This document shows, in pieces, positions 1 to 11,609 of a DNA stretch of 64,000 bases. The notes under the pieces are model-generated. The model ran no database searches, was not told the DNA's origin, and saw nothing but the letters and a program-made list of their open reading frames with translations. Within the stretch, counting starts at the first letter, position 1, and each line of letters begins with the position of its first letter. The stretch lies in the NCBI GenBank assembly GCA_947168855.1, contig CAMVNO010000002.1:338679-402678 (forward strand), in the 5' to 3' direction. A program made the position numbers and the translations under genes. The DNA is from an uncultured Clostridia bacterium (lineage in GTDB: Bacteria > Bacillota > Clostridia > Christensenellales > CAG-138).

Positions 1-169
1 CCAAAAGACCGATGAGGGACGCGATCATGAGAAACAGCTGCCGCACCCAGTTCTGCTCGCGGCGGATGCACAAAAGAAACGCCACGCCGAATACGGCGAT
101 GATGCCGATCGCCGCCATGACCGAGTAGGTCAACACATGATCCCAAAGAAATTGCGTAACTGTATTCAT
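1..169 (-). CDS. Partial membrane protein of unknown function (N-terminus only)
   Basis: The 5' end of a gene read on the minus strand that leaves the window at its left edge; 56 codons are visible. The protein begins MNTVTQFLWDH and has one clear hydrophobic segment at about residues 17-33, followed by a basic stretch (CIRRE) and a second hydrophobic run, so it is probably an integral membrane protein. I do not recognise a family. The ATG at 167-169 lies only 6 nt after a very good -10 box and has no Shine-Dalgarno sequence, so the mRNA is probably leaderless. Confidence 0.6.
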   Translation of the reverse strand, partial: MNTVTQFLWDHVLTYSVMAAIGIIAVFGVAFLLCIRREQNWVRQLFLMIASLIGLL

Positions 170-175
170 ACCGAT

Positions 176-204
176 ATTATAACGATTCTTTTCGGGGTTG
201 GCAA
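176..204 (-). promoter_or_regulatory. Sigma-A-type promoter, predicted leaderless transcript
   Basis: On the minus strand TTGCCA (199-204) is followed by a 17-nt spacer and TATAAT (176-181). The start codon of the partial gene begins 6 nt downstream, so transcription should start on or next to the A of ATG. No ribosome binding site fits between them. Confidence 0.75.
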
Positions 205-250
205 TACAAACTTTCCACACAATATACTCCCGATTTCACGCGGGAAGGCG

Positions 251-280
251 TTGACAGTTCATGCGGAATTTTGCTATAAT
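251..280 (+). promoter_or_regulatory. Promoter of nifJ
   Basis: TTGACA (251-256), 18-nt spacer, TATAAT (275-280): both hexamers match consensus, which suits a highly expressed central-metabolism gene. The leader to the start codon is about 45 nt and contains AGGAGG at 318-323. Confidence 0.85.
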
Positions 281-285
281 GCTAA

Positions 286-3861
<3,576 letters not shown>

Positions 3862-3930
3862 TCGCAGGCTGTCGTAAAAGGGGTCAGATCGTTTGCGACG
3901 ATAGGATCGCAATTAAACACCGATAGGAAG

Positions 3931-3957
3931 AAAGGGCGCAAATCGCGCCCTTTCTTT
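3931..3957 (+). terminator. Rho-independent terminator after nifJ
   Basis: A perfect 9-bp stem (AAAGGGCGC / GCGCCCTTT) with a 5-nt loop, followed by CTTTGATT. The T tract is modest. The 135 bp between it and the next gene end hold no feature I can support. Confidence 0.75.
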
Positions 3958-4092
3958 GATTATTATCGCCGCAAACTATCCGTGTTTTCGCTCCATCGCA
4001 TACACTAGTATGGCTCCGTCGCGAAGAACGCGGATTCTGATCGCCTTCCCAACAGCCTGTACCGTGCAAACGGCGGGGTTTTTCTCCCTTTT

Positions 4093-5256
4093 TTATTCTT
4101 TCGCCCTTTTGACCCACTCTGTCCAGCGCGGGTCGGCTTTGATTTCGGCGGCCACGGCGGTGCAGTCCGGAATCGACCAGAACGGCCAGTCCTCCGGAAG
4201 CTGCTCCGCAATCCTGACTTCGCGCCCCTCGCCGAAATCGGTTCTGACAAACGAGACCAAAGCGGCGGTGAACCGGTGTTCCGGCTTTGCAAACACGCGT
4301 TCGAGCGCCCTTGCGTGCAGCAGCGCGGAATCGAGCGATTGAAACGCTTCGTCGTGATAACCGCGTTCCCACTGCAACCGAGAAAGATAGAGGTACAGCT
4401 TGATTAGTTCATCGTGGTACACGCCGTAATTGCCGTCTTCGCAAAGAAGCTGAAAGAGACCGATCGCGCCTTGGATCTTTTCGATCGGCAGATCGCTTTC
4501 ATAGTTCTTCCGATTTGCCATCAGCCCATAGACGAGATAATCGGCAAACAGCCGTGCAGCCTCCAAAAGAAACGCGCCGGTATACTTCGCGTTCTCCTTG
4601 CCGTCGGTCGCTGCGGCAAGCAGCAGTTCGCGGCATTCCCGCATACGCGGCGCCCGCTCCGCGCATGCGATCGCCTTGTTCGTTTCGCCGAGGTTCCGGT
4701 ACAGAGGGATCAGGATCGAGACTGCCTGCATCACGACGGACTGATCGGCAGAGGACGCCAGAAGGCTTTCGCCGATCTTGACCGCTTCCGACCAGTACGG
4801 GTTTTCGCGATGCACCTCGATCCGGCGCTGTAAAAAGCCTTCGTTGTCGTAATCCGTCCATTCCTCGAACCGACGCCAGCCCGCTTCCGAAAGCGTGTCG
4901 GCAAGCGCGATGAGCAGGCGTTCGTTGCCCGGAAACTCCGCGAGTCCCTCTCGCAAACCCGCAAGGCACGGTTCGATCCATTCGTCGTCCGCGCGCCCCC
5001 TGATCCCGTAGCCGTCGACCGTCTTGAGAATCGCGTCGATCCGCTGCTCACGGTCGTTCCGGTAGCCGAACAGCTCGTCGATCGTCACGCCGAAGCAGTT
5101 CGCAAGGGACGGTACAAGCTCCATGTCGGGATAGCAGATTCCCTTTTCCCAGCGCGAGATCGCCTGCGCGGTCACGCCGAGTTTCCCCGCAAGCGCCTCC
5201 TGCGTTCTTCCGTCGCGCAGACGGAGCTCCTTGATTCTTTCACCCAATCGGATCAT
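4093..5256 (-). CDS. XRE-family transcriptional regulator with helical-repeat C-terminus
   Basis: A 387-residue protein. Residues about 4-60 form a Cro/C1-type helix-turn-helix (LGERIKELRLRDGRTQEALAGK, then AQAISRWEKG and the hallmark PDMELVPSLANCFGVTIDELFG). The rest is alpha-helical and resembles TPR-like repeats, as in many Clostridia regulators that sense a small molecule or peptide; the ligand cannot be told. The start at 5256 is preceded by GGAG at a normal distance. A promoter lies just upstream and overlaps a repeated ATTATCAA element, which suggests autoregulation (inference). The gene is transcribed alone, away from the neighbouring phosphoesterase terminator. Confidence 0.88.
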   Translation of the reverse strand: MIRLGERIKELRLRDGRTQEALAGKLGVTAQAISRWEKGICYPDMELVPSLANCFGVTIDELFGYRNDREQRIDAILKTVDGYGIRGRADDEWIEPCLAGLREGLAEFPGNERLLIALADTLSEAGWRRFEEWTDYDNEGFLQRRIEVHRENPYWSEAVKIGESLLASSADQSVVMQAVSILIPLYRNLGETNKAIACAERAPRMRECRELLLAAATDGKENAKYTGAFLLEAARLFADYLVYGLMANRKNYESDLPIEKIQGAIGLFQLLCEDGNYGVYHDELIKLYLYLSRLQWERGYHDEAFQSLDSALLHARALERVFAKPEHRFTAALVSFVRTDFGEGREVRIAEQLPEDWPFWSIPDCTAVAAEIKADPRWTEWVKRAKE

Positions 5257-5297
5257 ATGCGTTCTCCTGTTTCTGTGGTTTCACCGGTGTTGCCTTT

Positions 5298-5326
5298 ATC
5301 ATACACAACCCGTCCCGCAAATTCAA
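5298..5326 (-). promoter_or_regulatory. Promoter of the XRE regulator gene
   Basis: On the minus strand TTGAAT (5321-5326), 17-nt spacer, TATGAT (5298-5303). One of two ATTATCAA repeats (5326-5333) abuts and overlaps the -35 box, a common place for an autorepressor to bind. Confidence 0.6.
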
Positions 5327-5362
5327 TTATCAATTTGTTGTTTTATTATCAACATACTGTTG
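5326..5362. promoter_or_regulatory. Candidate operator: two ATTATCAA repeats and a CAACA/TGTTG palindrome
   Basis: ATTATCAA occurs at 5326-5333 and again at 5345-5352, 19 bp apart (about two helical turns). The second copy runs into the palindrome CAACA-TAC-TGTTG (5350-5362). The AT-rich block stands out in a GC-rich region and sits at the -35 end of the XRE promoter. Binding by the adjacent regulator is inferred. Confidence 0.4.
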
Positions 5363-5380
5363 AGACGGTTTGCAAATCAA

Positions 5381-5403
5381 AAAGCGGGCTGTTTGCCCGC
5401 TTT
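5381..5403 (-). terminator. Terminator after the metallophosphoesterase gene
   Basis: A 9-bp stem (AAAGCGGGC / GCCCGCTTT) with a 5-nt loop, followed on the minus strand by TTGATTTG, directly after the stop codon of the phosphoesterase gene. Confidence 0.8.
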
Positions 5404-5405
5404 GC

Positions 5406-6545
5406 TCACCACGCGCTGTACAGCGTGAACGTGTCCTTCTCCGTGTCGCGGTAATAGTTATAATCGTTGAGATACGGGGAATAGGTGGTGATTGCGACGT
5501 TGCGCGTCTGGGGATTGAACATCAGGACGCGGGCGTAGCCGAGCCCGTGTTTGGTGTCGTCCTGGAAATTGTACATGATCGCGTTGACGATGTGCCCGTC
5601 GCCGTACGTCTTTGCCCAGCGCGCGGAGCCGTCGTTGTGTCCGCACAGCACGAGCCGCACGGAGGGGGAGACGCGGAGGATCGCCTTTTCGACGCGTCTG
5701 CCGTTGGTGGTGAGCGAGCCGTCGTCGTTCAGGAAGCTGTGCACCAGCAGCACGGCGGGCAGATCCCCGTACGCCTTTAAGCGCGCGTTCAGCCAGTCGG
5801 CGTACGCGTCGTCGTTTTGCCAGCCGATCCCGCAGAGCAGGATCCCCTGTTCATGGAGCGGCAGCACCCAGCAATGCCGGTCCTCGGTAAACTCCATTTC
5901 CTCCGGCGCGGTGCAGAAATCGTAGGACAGGTATGTTTCGTATTCGACCTTGTCCGCGCCGACGTCGTGGTTGCCCGCAATGCAGTAAAACGGCATGGAT
6001 TCGCAAATGCGCGAGATCGCCGCTTCCGCGTTCGTCCAATGCCGCGTGTAGTTGCGGTTGTCGACGATATCGCCGGTGCACACGACCGCGGCGGCGTTGT
6101 ATTCGGTTCGGATGCGCACCGCCCAGTCCGCCATGCTGAGGAAGATTTCCGGTCTTTTATAGGCGTAATACTGCGTGTCCGAAAACCAGATCAGCGAAAA
6201 AGGCGCCGCCGTTTCGGGCACGGCGGTCGGCGCGGGCGTGGTCAGAAGGATCGGCTCCTCTGTCGGCGGCAGCGTAGGCGCCATGGGCGAGGGCGTATAC
6301 AGAAGTGGAATAAAGACCTCGGTGACCTCGTACACGGTCGGTACGGGCGTCGGAACAGGCGTGGGCGTTTCGGTCGGCAGCGGCGCGCTCGTGTGCTCCT
6401 CGACCGTCGCGGCGGCAACGGCGTCTTCCCCGAAAAATCGCTCCTGCGGGGATTTTGTGGATTCGCGGCGGTAGTAAAACATCAGCACGCATATGAGGGA
6501 AAGCAGTAAAAGCCACAGCGCCTGAAACATGCGGGTTTTGGACAT
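5406..6545 (-). CDS. Membrane-anchored calcineurin-like metallophosphoesterase
   Basis: A 379-residue protein with one N-terminal transmembrane anchor (about residues 8-25), a Pro/Thr-rich linker (TPTPVPTPVPT, about 55-115) and an extracellular phosphoesterase domain. The metal-binding signature is complete: SDTQ near residue 123, GDIVDN near 160, GNHD near 188, a histidine in LLVHSF and GHND near 302. Such enzymes hydrolyse phosphomonoesters or diesters using two metal ions; the substrate is unknown. The start was set at MSKTRMF (6543-6545) because GGAGG precedes it by 8 nt; a longer frame to 6656 has no ribosome binding site. A single gene between an upstream divergent gene and its own terminator. 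Confidence 0.88.
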   Translation of the reverse strand: MSKTRMFQALWLLLLSLICVLMFYYRRESTKSPQERFFGEDAVAAATVEEHTSAPLPTETPTPVPTPVPTVYEVTEVFIPLLYTPSPMAPTLPPTEEPILLTTPAPTAVPETAAPFSLIWFSDTQYYAYKRPEIFLSMADWAVRIRTEYNAAAVVCTGDIVDNRNYTRHWTNAEAAISRICESMPFYCIAGNHDVGADKVEYETYLSYDFCTAPEEMEFTEDRHCWVLPLHEQGILLCGIGWQNDDAYADWLNARLKAYGDLPAVLLVHSFLNDDGSLTTNGRRVEKAILRVSPSVRLVLCGHNDGSARWAKTYGDGHIVNAIMYNFQDDTKHGLGYARVLMFNPQTRNVAITTYSPYLNDYNYYRDTEKDTFTLYSAW

Positions 6546-6695
6546 CGTATCGCCTCCGGATCGGTTTTTGGGGAGCATAGCACGCGAAACATGGCAGATG
6601 ATGGTTTCGACAAACAAAGCGGCGGCGCAGTCGGATTCGTAGCGTCTCGCATGCATATGCGAACAAAGCTCCCTGTACGACGGCGGAAAAAGGGC

Positions 6696-6724
6696 TTTTC
6701 AAACGGCGCGATTTGTGGCATAAT
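6696..6724 (+). promoter_or_regulatory. Probable promoter of the DUF4003 gene
   Basis: TTTTCA (6696-6701), 17-nt spacer, CATAAT (6719-6724), about 32 nt before the start codon. The match is moderate. Confidence 0.5.
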
Positions 6725-6755
6725 ATACAGAACAGAACAACCGGAGGAAAAAACC

Positions 6756-7727
6756 ATGCAGAGCGCTGCGATACGCCGCACGGAACAGTTCATTGAAAAC
6801 AAAAGACGGATCGAACGGATCTTCCGCATGTCCACGCCGCAGGTGCAATGCCTGTGCGCGCTGCTGCTGGGGATCGACGACCGCGACGCAGACCTTGATT
6901 CGATCCGCCGCGGCAAGAAGATCCTGAAAAAGAACACCGGAATCTTCTCGGCGTTCCGGGGTCTCGGCATGGCGCCCGCGGCGATCAAGATCGGGGCGCA
7001 TGAGGACGGCGCGCTTCGGCTGAATTTCGCCAAGGACAACCAGAGAAAGCTCAAGGCGGCGGGATTCGCGCCGACCGATTACCTGTGCCCGGCGGCGTTT
7101 CTGATGGCAAAGGCGCACGATCGCGCGGACGCGGTCGCAAAGAGCGCGCGTGAACACTATCTGGAAATGCGGCACGCGCACCGGGTCCTGACCGGCGGCG
7201 AGGATGTGATGTTTGCCGTGCTGTTCGCCATGTACGACACGGATCGGGACACGCTGTTTCCGCGCGCGGATACGGCGATGGAGCTCCTTTCGGGGCGGTT
7301 CGGCCGCAACAATATGTCACAGATGGCGAGCTTTGCGATCGCATTCTCGGAGCAGCCCGCGGATGCGCTTGCGCTGAAAACCGAGCGGCTCTACGACGCG
7401 GTCCGTGAGGCGGGCGAGAAGAACCGTGAGATGCTCGATCTGCCGCTTTTGGCGTTCCTTGCGGGGATGGATATGCCGGAGAAGGAAACGGCGGAGCTGA
7501 TCGCGGAGCTCTCCGCATACCTCAGGGAGCAAAAGGGCTTTTCGCCGATGCGCATCGGGCGGAGCCAGAGACTGGTCTACGCCACGGCGCTTGCGGCGAT
7601 CGACGCGCTGAGATCCGCGCCGCTCTCCGAAAGCGATTACGCCAGAAAGCGGGATCTTCTGCAGACGCTTCTGATGTCGGGTATTCTGCTGTTCGTCGTT
7701 GTTTCAATGGCGGCTGCATCGCATTAA
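6756..7727 (+). CDS. DUF4003 family protein
   Basis: A soluble, alpha-helical protein of 323 residues ending in a hydrophobic C-terminal segment (LLMSGILLFVVVSMAAA). The pattern of an N-terminal ENKRRIERIF helix, KKILKKNTGIFSAFRG near residue 60 and a series of helical repeats fits the DUF4003 family of Firmicutes, whose function is unknown. I assigned the family from memory of its sequence pattern. The start at 6756 has GGAGG 9 nt upstream. The aminopeptidase gene follows after 28 nt with its own ribosome binding site, so the two may be co-transcribed. Confidence 0.75.
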   Translation: MQSAAIRRTEQFIENKRRIERIFRMSTPQVQCLCALLLGIDDRDADLDSIRRGKKILKKNTGIFSAFRGLGMAPAAIKIGAHEDGALRLNFAKDNQRKLKAAGFAPTDYLCPAAFLMAKAHDRADAVAKSAREHYLEMRHAHRVLTGGEDVMFAVLFAMYDTDRDTLFPRADTAMELLSGRFGRNNMSQMASFAIAFSEQPADALALKTERLYDAVREAGEKNREMLDLPLLAFLAGMDMPEKETAELIAELSAYLREQKGFSPMRIGRSQRLVYATALAAIDALRSAPLSESDYARKRDLLQTLLMSGILLFVVVSMAAASH

Positions 7728-7755
7728 TACGCTATAGAAAGAAAGGAAAACGAGG

Positions 7756-8985
7756 ATGGAAAACAAGCTCAAAGAATACGCAAAGCTTTTGGTCGAGGTC
7801 GGCGTCAATATTCAGAAGGGTCAGACGCTGCTGCTGTTCGCGCCGGTGGATCAGGCGCCGTTTGCGAGAATGTGCGCGGACGTCGCGTATGAGAACGGCT
7901 GCCGCGAGGTCGTGATGATGTGGAACGACGACCACATGACCCGCGCCAAGTATCTGTATGCCGACAGCGCGGTGTTCGACGAGTTCCCGCAGTTCCGCGC
8001 GGACCTCTTTACGCACTATTCCAGGGAGGGCGCGGCGTTTCTGCATCTGATCTCCGACGATCCGGAAAACCTCTTGGGCGTGGACAGCGACCGCATCCTG
8101 CGCTCGCACAAGGCGTCCGGCGAGAAGCTCAGGGAATACCGCCGCTATCAGGACCAGAACGTCTTCCCGTGGGGGATCGGCGCGCTTTCGAGTCCCAAGT
8201 GGGCAAAGAAGGTCTTTCCGGAGCTTTCCGAACAGGACGCCGTCAACGCGCTGTGGGATAAGATCTTCATGGCGTGCCGCGTCAAGGGCGACGGCACGGC
8301 GGTCGAGGCGTGGAGAAAGCATGCCGAAAACCTCAAGGAGCATGTGCGCATCCTGAACGAATACCGCTTTGAAAAGCTGCACTATGAGAACGCGCTCGGC
8401 ACGGACCTGTGGGTCGAGCTTGCGGACAACCACGTCTGGGAAGCGGGCGGCGACCGCACCGCGTCCGGACAGGAATACATGCCGAACATTCCGACCGAGG
8501 AATGCTTCACCGCGAACAAAAAGACCGGCATCAACGGCGTAGTCTGCGCGTCGCTGCCGCTGTGCCGTGACGGCAACGTCATTGAGAACATCCGCTTCAC
8601 CATGAAGGACGGACACATCATCAAGGCGGAGGCAACCAAGGGCGAGGACGTGCTGAAGGCGGCGATCAGCGTGGACGAAGGCGCGTCGTATTTCGGCGAG
8701 GTCGCGCTCGTGCCGTACGATTCCCCGATCAGCAACTCGAAGACGCTCTATTACGAGACGCTGTTCGACGAGAACGCCGCCTGCCACTTTGCGTTCGGCA
8801 AGGCGTATGCTTCTAACGTCGCGGGCGGCGCAAACATGACCAAAGAAGAGCTGATCGCGGCGGGTCTGAACGATTCGATCACGCATGTCGATTTCATGGT
8901 CGGCACCGCGGATCTTTCGGTCACGGGCTACACGCACGACGGCCGCGAGATCCCGGTCTTTGTCGACGGCAATTTCGCGTTCTGA
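7756..8985 (+). CDS. Aminopeptidase, M29 family (AmpS/PepS-like)
   Basis: A cytoplasmic metallo-aminopeptidase that removes N-terminal residues from peptides using two metal ions. The 409 residues match the family length. The C-terminal half carries the M29 metal-ligand and catalytic pattern: glutamates in PTEECF and YFGEVAL, histidine and tyrosine in HFAFGKAYASN, and His/Asp in HVDFMVGTADLSVTG. The start is preceded by GAGG. It lies 28 nt after the DUF4003 gene and is followed by a strong terminator, so these two genes form a unit that probably serves general peptide turnover. Confidence 0.93.
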   Translation: MENKLKEYAKLLVEVGVNIQKGQTLLLFAPVDQAPFARMCADVAYENGCREVVMMWNDDHMTRAKYLYADSAVFDEFPQFRADLFTHYSREGAAFLHLISDDPENLLGVDSDRILRSHKASGEKLREYRRYQDQNVFPWGIGALSSPKWAKKVFPELSEQDAVNALWDKIFMACRVKGDGTAVEAWRKHAENLKEHVRILNEYRFEKLHYENALGTDLWVELADNHVWEAGGDRTASGQEYMPNIPTEECFTANKKTGINGVVCASLPLCRDGNVIENIRFTMKDGHIIKAEATKGEDVLKAAISVDEGASYFGEVALVPYDSPISNSKTLYYETLFDENAACHFAFGKAYASNVAGGANMTKEELIAAGLNDSITHVDFMVGTADLSVTGYTHDGREIPVFVDGNFAF

Positions 8986-9005
8986 CGCATCCATACAACG
9001 GACTG

Positions 9006-9030
9006 AACCGCCTCATCGGGGCGGTTTTTT
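9006..9030 (+). terminator. Rho-independent terminator after the aminopeptidase
   Basis: Stem AACCGCC / GGCGGTT with a 7-nt loop, followed by six T residues. Confidence 0.85.
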
Positions 9031-9070
9031 GCATCTTGTCGCGCGAAAATGCATCTTGCCTTCCGAAGTA

Positions 9071-9099
9071 TTGCAAAGCGAAACGGCAGCGGTTACAAT
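9071..9099 (+). promoter_or_regulatory. Promoter of the membrane hydrolase / LytTR operon
   Basis: TTGCAA (9071-9076), 17-nt spacer, TACAAT (9094-9099). The start codon at 9132 is preceded by AAGGTGAT. Confidence 0.75.
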
Positions 9100-9131
9100 G
9101 CAGTCGATTCAAAGAAAAGAAGGTGATATGT

Positions 9132-10496
9132 ATGCGTATGGGTTTGATTCTTTTGATTTTGATGGCTGCGCTTGAAATCGCGCTCGCCGTCATGACCTGC
9201 CGCAAAGCGACGGAAAAGAAGACGTGGCGGAAGAACCGCCTGTTCGTTCGCATCGCGGAGATCGTGATCGCGATCGTCGCAATACTGCTCCCGTTCGGGC
9301 AGAAGTGGCGGTTGACCGGCGTTCTTATCACGCTTGCAGTGCTTGCGTGCATCGTTGCGCTCGTGATCCTTGTGAAACGCAAAAAGGAAGAGGGCGATGT
9401 CCGCAAAGGAAAGGCGATCCGCTCCTGCATCCTGAGCATCCTGCTGATCGGCTTTGCGCTCGTTCCGGCGTTCGTATTCACCGGCTACAACGGATTGCCG
9501 ACGAGCGGCGCGTACGCGGTCGGGGAGACCTCCGCAATCCTCGTCGACGATACCAGGACCGATCCGTTTGAAACCGACGGCTCGAGCCGCGAGGTGCCCG
9601 TGCACTTCTATTATCCCGAGACGGAGAACGGCACGGAGCGCTTCCCTTTGGTCGTCTTCTCCCACGGCGCGTTCGGCTACTACCAGAGCAATACCTCCAC
9701 CTATATGGAGCTGGCCAGCAACGGCTACGTCGTCGCGGCGCTCGATCATCCGCACCACGCGTTCTTCACGGAGGACACGGACGGCAAGACGGTCATCGTC
9801 GACATGGATTTCATGAACACGGCGCTGACCCTGAACGAGCAGATGGGCGCGGAGAAGCTGTACGCGCTGTACACCGAATGGATGGCGCTGCGCACCGCGG
9901 ATATGGGCTTTGCTGTGGATGAAATCAAGGCGGCTGTGACCGCGGGCGGAACGGGCGCAAACTGGTTTGTGCCCGAAAAGAACGGCGACGCGATCCGGAC
10001 CGTCCTCAGCATGACCGATATTGAAAAGATCGGGCTTATGGGGCACTCCATGGGCGGCGCGACCGCGGTGGCGCTCGGACGCGCGCGGGACGATATTGCC
10101 GCTGTCATCGACGTCGACGGCACGATGCTTTCGGAGTACACCGGCGTTGAAAACGGAGAATTGACCGTACGCGAGGAGCCGTATACCGTTCCGGTGCTTG
10201 CATTTGACAACTGGGACTCGTATAATGATACGGAAGAATACCTTGCGCAGGGCGGGCTCCATCCGAACGTCGAGCTGCTGAAAAACGCTTCCGAAGGGTT
10301 CCGGACCACGGTCCGCGGCTCGAAGCACATGGATTTCACCGATCTGCCGCTGCTCTCGCCCTTCTTGGGGAACATGCTCGGCAGCGGCGAGCGCGACACG
10401 AAGGAGACGATGACGACCGTCAACGCGCTTGTGCTGCAATTCTTCAACTGCTATCTGAAAGGGGAGGGCGTCTTTACGGTCAACGACACGTATTGA
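9132..10496 (+). CDS. Membrane-anchored alpha/beta hydrolase (PAF-acetylhydrolase/chlorophyllase-like)
   Basis: The 454-residue protein starts with about four transmembrane segments (residues 1-125), followed by a hydrolase domain. PLVVFSHGAFG near residue 175 forms the oxyanion-hole region, GHSMGG near 303 holds the nucleophilic serine, and a conserved aspartate lies in AVIDVDGT. The C-terminal SKHMDFTDLP supplies the probable catalytic histidine. The layout resembles platelet-activating-factor acetylhydrolase-like lipases, so a lipid or ester at the membrane is a likely substrate (inference). The start at 9132 was chosen because AAGGTGAT precedes it; the frame is open further upstream without support. 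Only 13 nt separate it from the LytTR gene, so the three genes look like one operon. Confidence 0.85.
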   Translation: MRMGLILLILMAALEIALAVMTCRKATEKKTWRKNRLFVRIAEIVIAIVAILLPFGQKWRLTGVLITLAVLACIVALVILVKRKKEEGDVRKGKAIRSCILSILLIGFALVPAFVFTGYNGLPTSGAYAVGETSAILVDDTRTDPFETDGSSREVPVHFYYPETENGTERFPLVVFSHGAFGYYQSNTSTYMELASNGYVVAALDHPHHAFFTEDTDGKTVIVDMDFMNTALTLNEQMGAEKLYALYTEWMALRTADMGFAVDEIKAAVTAGGTGANWFVPEKNGDAIRTVLSMTDIEKIGLMGHSMGGATAVALGRARDDIAAVIDVDGTMLSEYTGVENGELTVREEPYTVPVLAFDNWDSYNDTEEYLAQGGLHPNVELLKNASEGFRTTVRGSKHMDFTDLPLLSPFLGNMLGSGERDTKETMTTVNALVLQFFNCYLKGEGVFTVNDTY

Positions 10497-10509
10497 CCCC
10501 GAAACGCAC

Positions 10510-10950
10510 ATGAACGTACGCATCGAACAGGTCGGAAAAGCGCAGGAGGAGCTTGTATTGATCCGCTGCCGCGCGGTCACGGACGAGGTGCGGGAGATCG
10601 CGGTCTTCGTAAAATCCCGCGCCGGCTCTCTCACGGGAACGTCGGACGAAAGACAGTACGAGATCCCCGTGACGGACGTCTGCTATATCGAATCGGTCGA
10701 CGGAAAGACCTTCCTCTATACGCGCGACCGGGTCTATGAGACCGCGTATCGCATCTATGAGCTGGAGGAGCTTCTGAAGCCGAAGCATTTTCTCAGGATC
10801 GCAAAGCCGATGCTCGTCAACCTGATGAAGATACAGTCGATCCAGCCCGCCTTCAACGGGCGGTTCACGGCGGTGCTCAGCTCCGGCGAAAAGATCATCA
10901 TTTCGAGAAACTATGTAAAGGCGCTGAAGGCCGCGCTGAAGGGAGAATAG
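10510..10950 (+). CDS. LytTR-domain DNA-binding regulator
   Basis: A 146-residue protein whose C-terminal 100 residues are a LytTR DNA-binding domain (IPVTDVCYIESVDGKTFLYT, then LEELLKPKHFLRIAKPMLVNL and a final IISRNYVKALKAAL). It lacks a receiver domain, so it is the stand-alone type found in LytTR regulatory systems, where the gene is followed by that of a membrane inhibitor. That is the case here: a DUF3021 gene starts 3 nt after its stop. The start codon has no clear Shine-Dalgarno and probably depends on translation of the hydrolase gene just upstream. Confidence 0.9.
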   Translation: MNVRIEQVGKAQEELVLIRCRAVTDEVREIAVFVKSRAGSLTGTSDERQYEIPVTDVCYIESVDGKTFLYTRDRVYETAYRIYELEELLKPKHFLRIAKPMLVNLMKIQSIQPAFNGRFTAVLSSGEKIIISRNYVKALKAALKGE

Positions 10951-10953
10951 ACG

Positions 10954-11391
10954 ATGGATTTCAAACGGTTTCTTGTCAATAAGCTGATCCTGTTCTTTAT
11001 GCTTTCCACGCTGATCACGGCGGCGGTCTCGCTGATCGGGCTGCTGTTCGACGGCGATACGCGCTTCGGCTACAAGGAGATGCTGACCCCGATCGAGTAC
11101 GCGGCGCTGTGCCTGCTGCCGACGCTCGTGACCTTTTCGAAGCGCGAGCTGTCGCCGAAGGCGCTGCTTGCGCGCAAAGCGCTCATGCTTGTGCTCATCG
11201 AGGGCGTGATCCTGTTCATTGCGTTCACAAGCGACGTGATCGACACGGGCCGCGTAGAGGTCGTCCTCACGATCGTCGGAAGCGTGCTTGTCATATTCGT
11301 ACTGGTGCATCTGTTCATGTGGTTCAAGGACGCCGCCGAAGCGAAAAAGCTGAACCGCGAGCTTGAAGCGTTTCAGAAACACCATGCGTAA
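10954..11391 (+). CDS. DUF3021 membrane protein, partner of the LytTR regulator
   Basis: A 145-residue protein with four predicted transmembrane segments (about residues 9-30, 44-62, 70-92 and 100-122) and a charged C-terminus (FKDAAEAKKLNRELEAF). The length, topology and position directly behind a LytTR gene fit DUF3021. In related LytTR regulatory systems such as streptococcal HdrRM and BrsRM the membrane protein holds the regulator inactive; the same role here is inferred. The upstream membrane hydrolase may be a target or part of the same response. Confidence 0.85.
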   Translation: MDFKRFLVNKLILFFMLSTLITAAVSLIGLLFDGDTRFGYKEMLTPIEYAALCLLPTLVTFSKRELSPKALLARKALMLVLIEGVILFIAFTSDVIDTGRVEVVLTIVGSVLVIFVLVHLFMWFKDAAEAKKLNRELEAFQKHHA

Positions 11392-11411
11392 CAGACTGAT
11401 CGAATGGGAAG

Positions 11412-11433
11412 CCCCGCTTTTGCGGGGTTTTTT
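11412..11433 (+). terminator. Terminator after the LytTR operon
   Basis: CCCCGC / GCGGGG stem with a TTTT loop, followed by six T residues. Confidence 0.85.
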
Positions 11434-11574
11434 CGTACAGGAAAACGTGCCGGAATTCCCGGAGAATGATACGCAAAAGCGCACACGATGCGGGAAGGGC
11501 TTTCTGTGATCGCATCCGAAAGGGTGTCTGCAACCAAACGGCGCGAAGCGCGGTATTCCGTACAAAGAAGCCCT

Positions 11575-11602
11575 TTGCAAGGCGGCGGAAGTGTGATATA
11601 CT
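11575..11602 (+). promoter_or_regulatory. Promoter, predicted leaderless transcript (YARHG operon)
   Basis: TTGCAA (11575-11580), 16-nt spacer, TATACT (11597-11602). The ATG at 11610 is 7 nt further on, which places the expected start of transcription on the start codon. There is no Shine-Dalgarno sequence. Confidence 0.7.
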
Positions 11603-11609
11603 GAACGAC

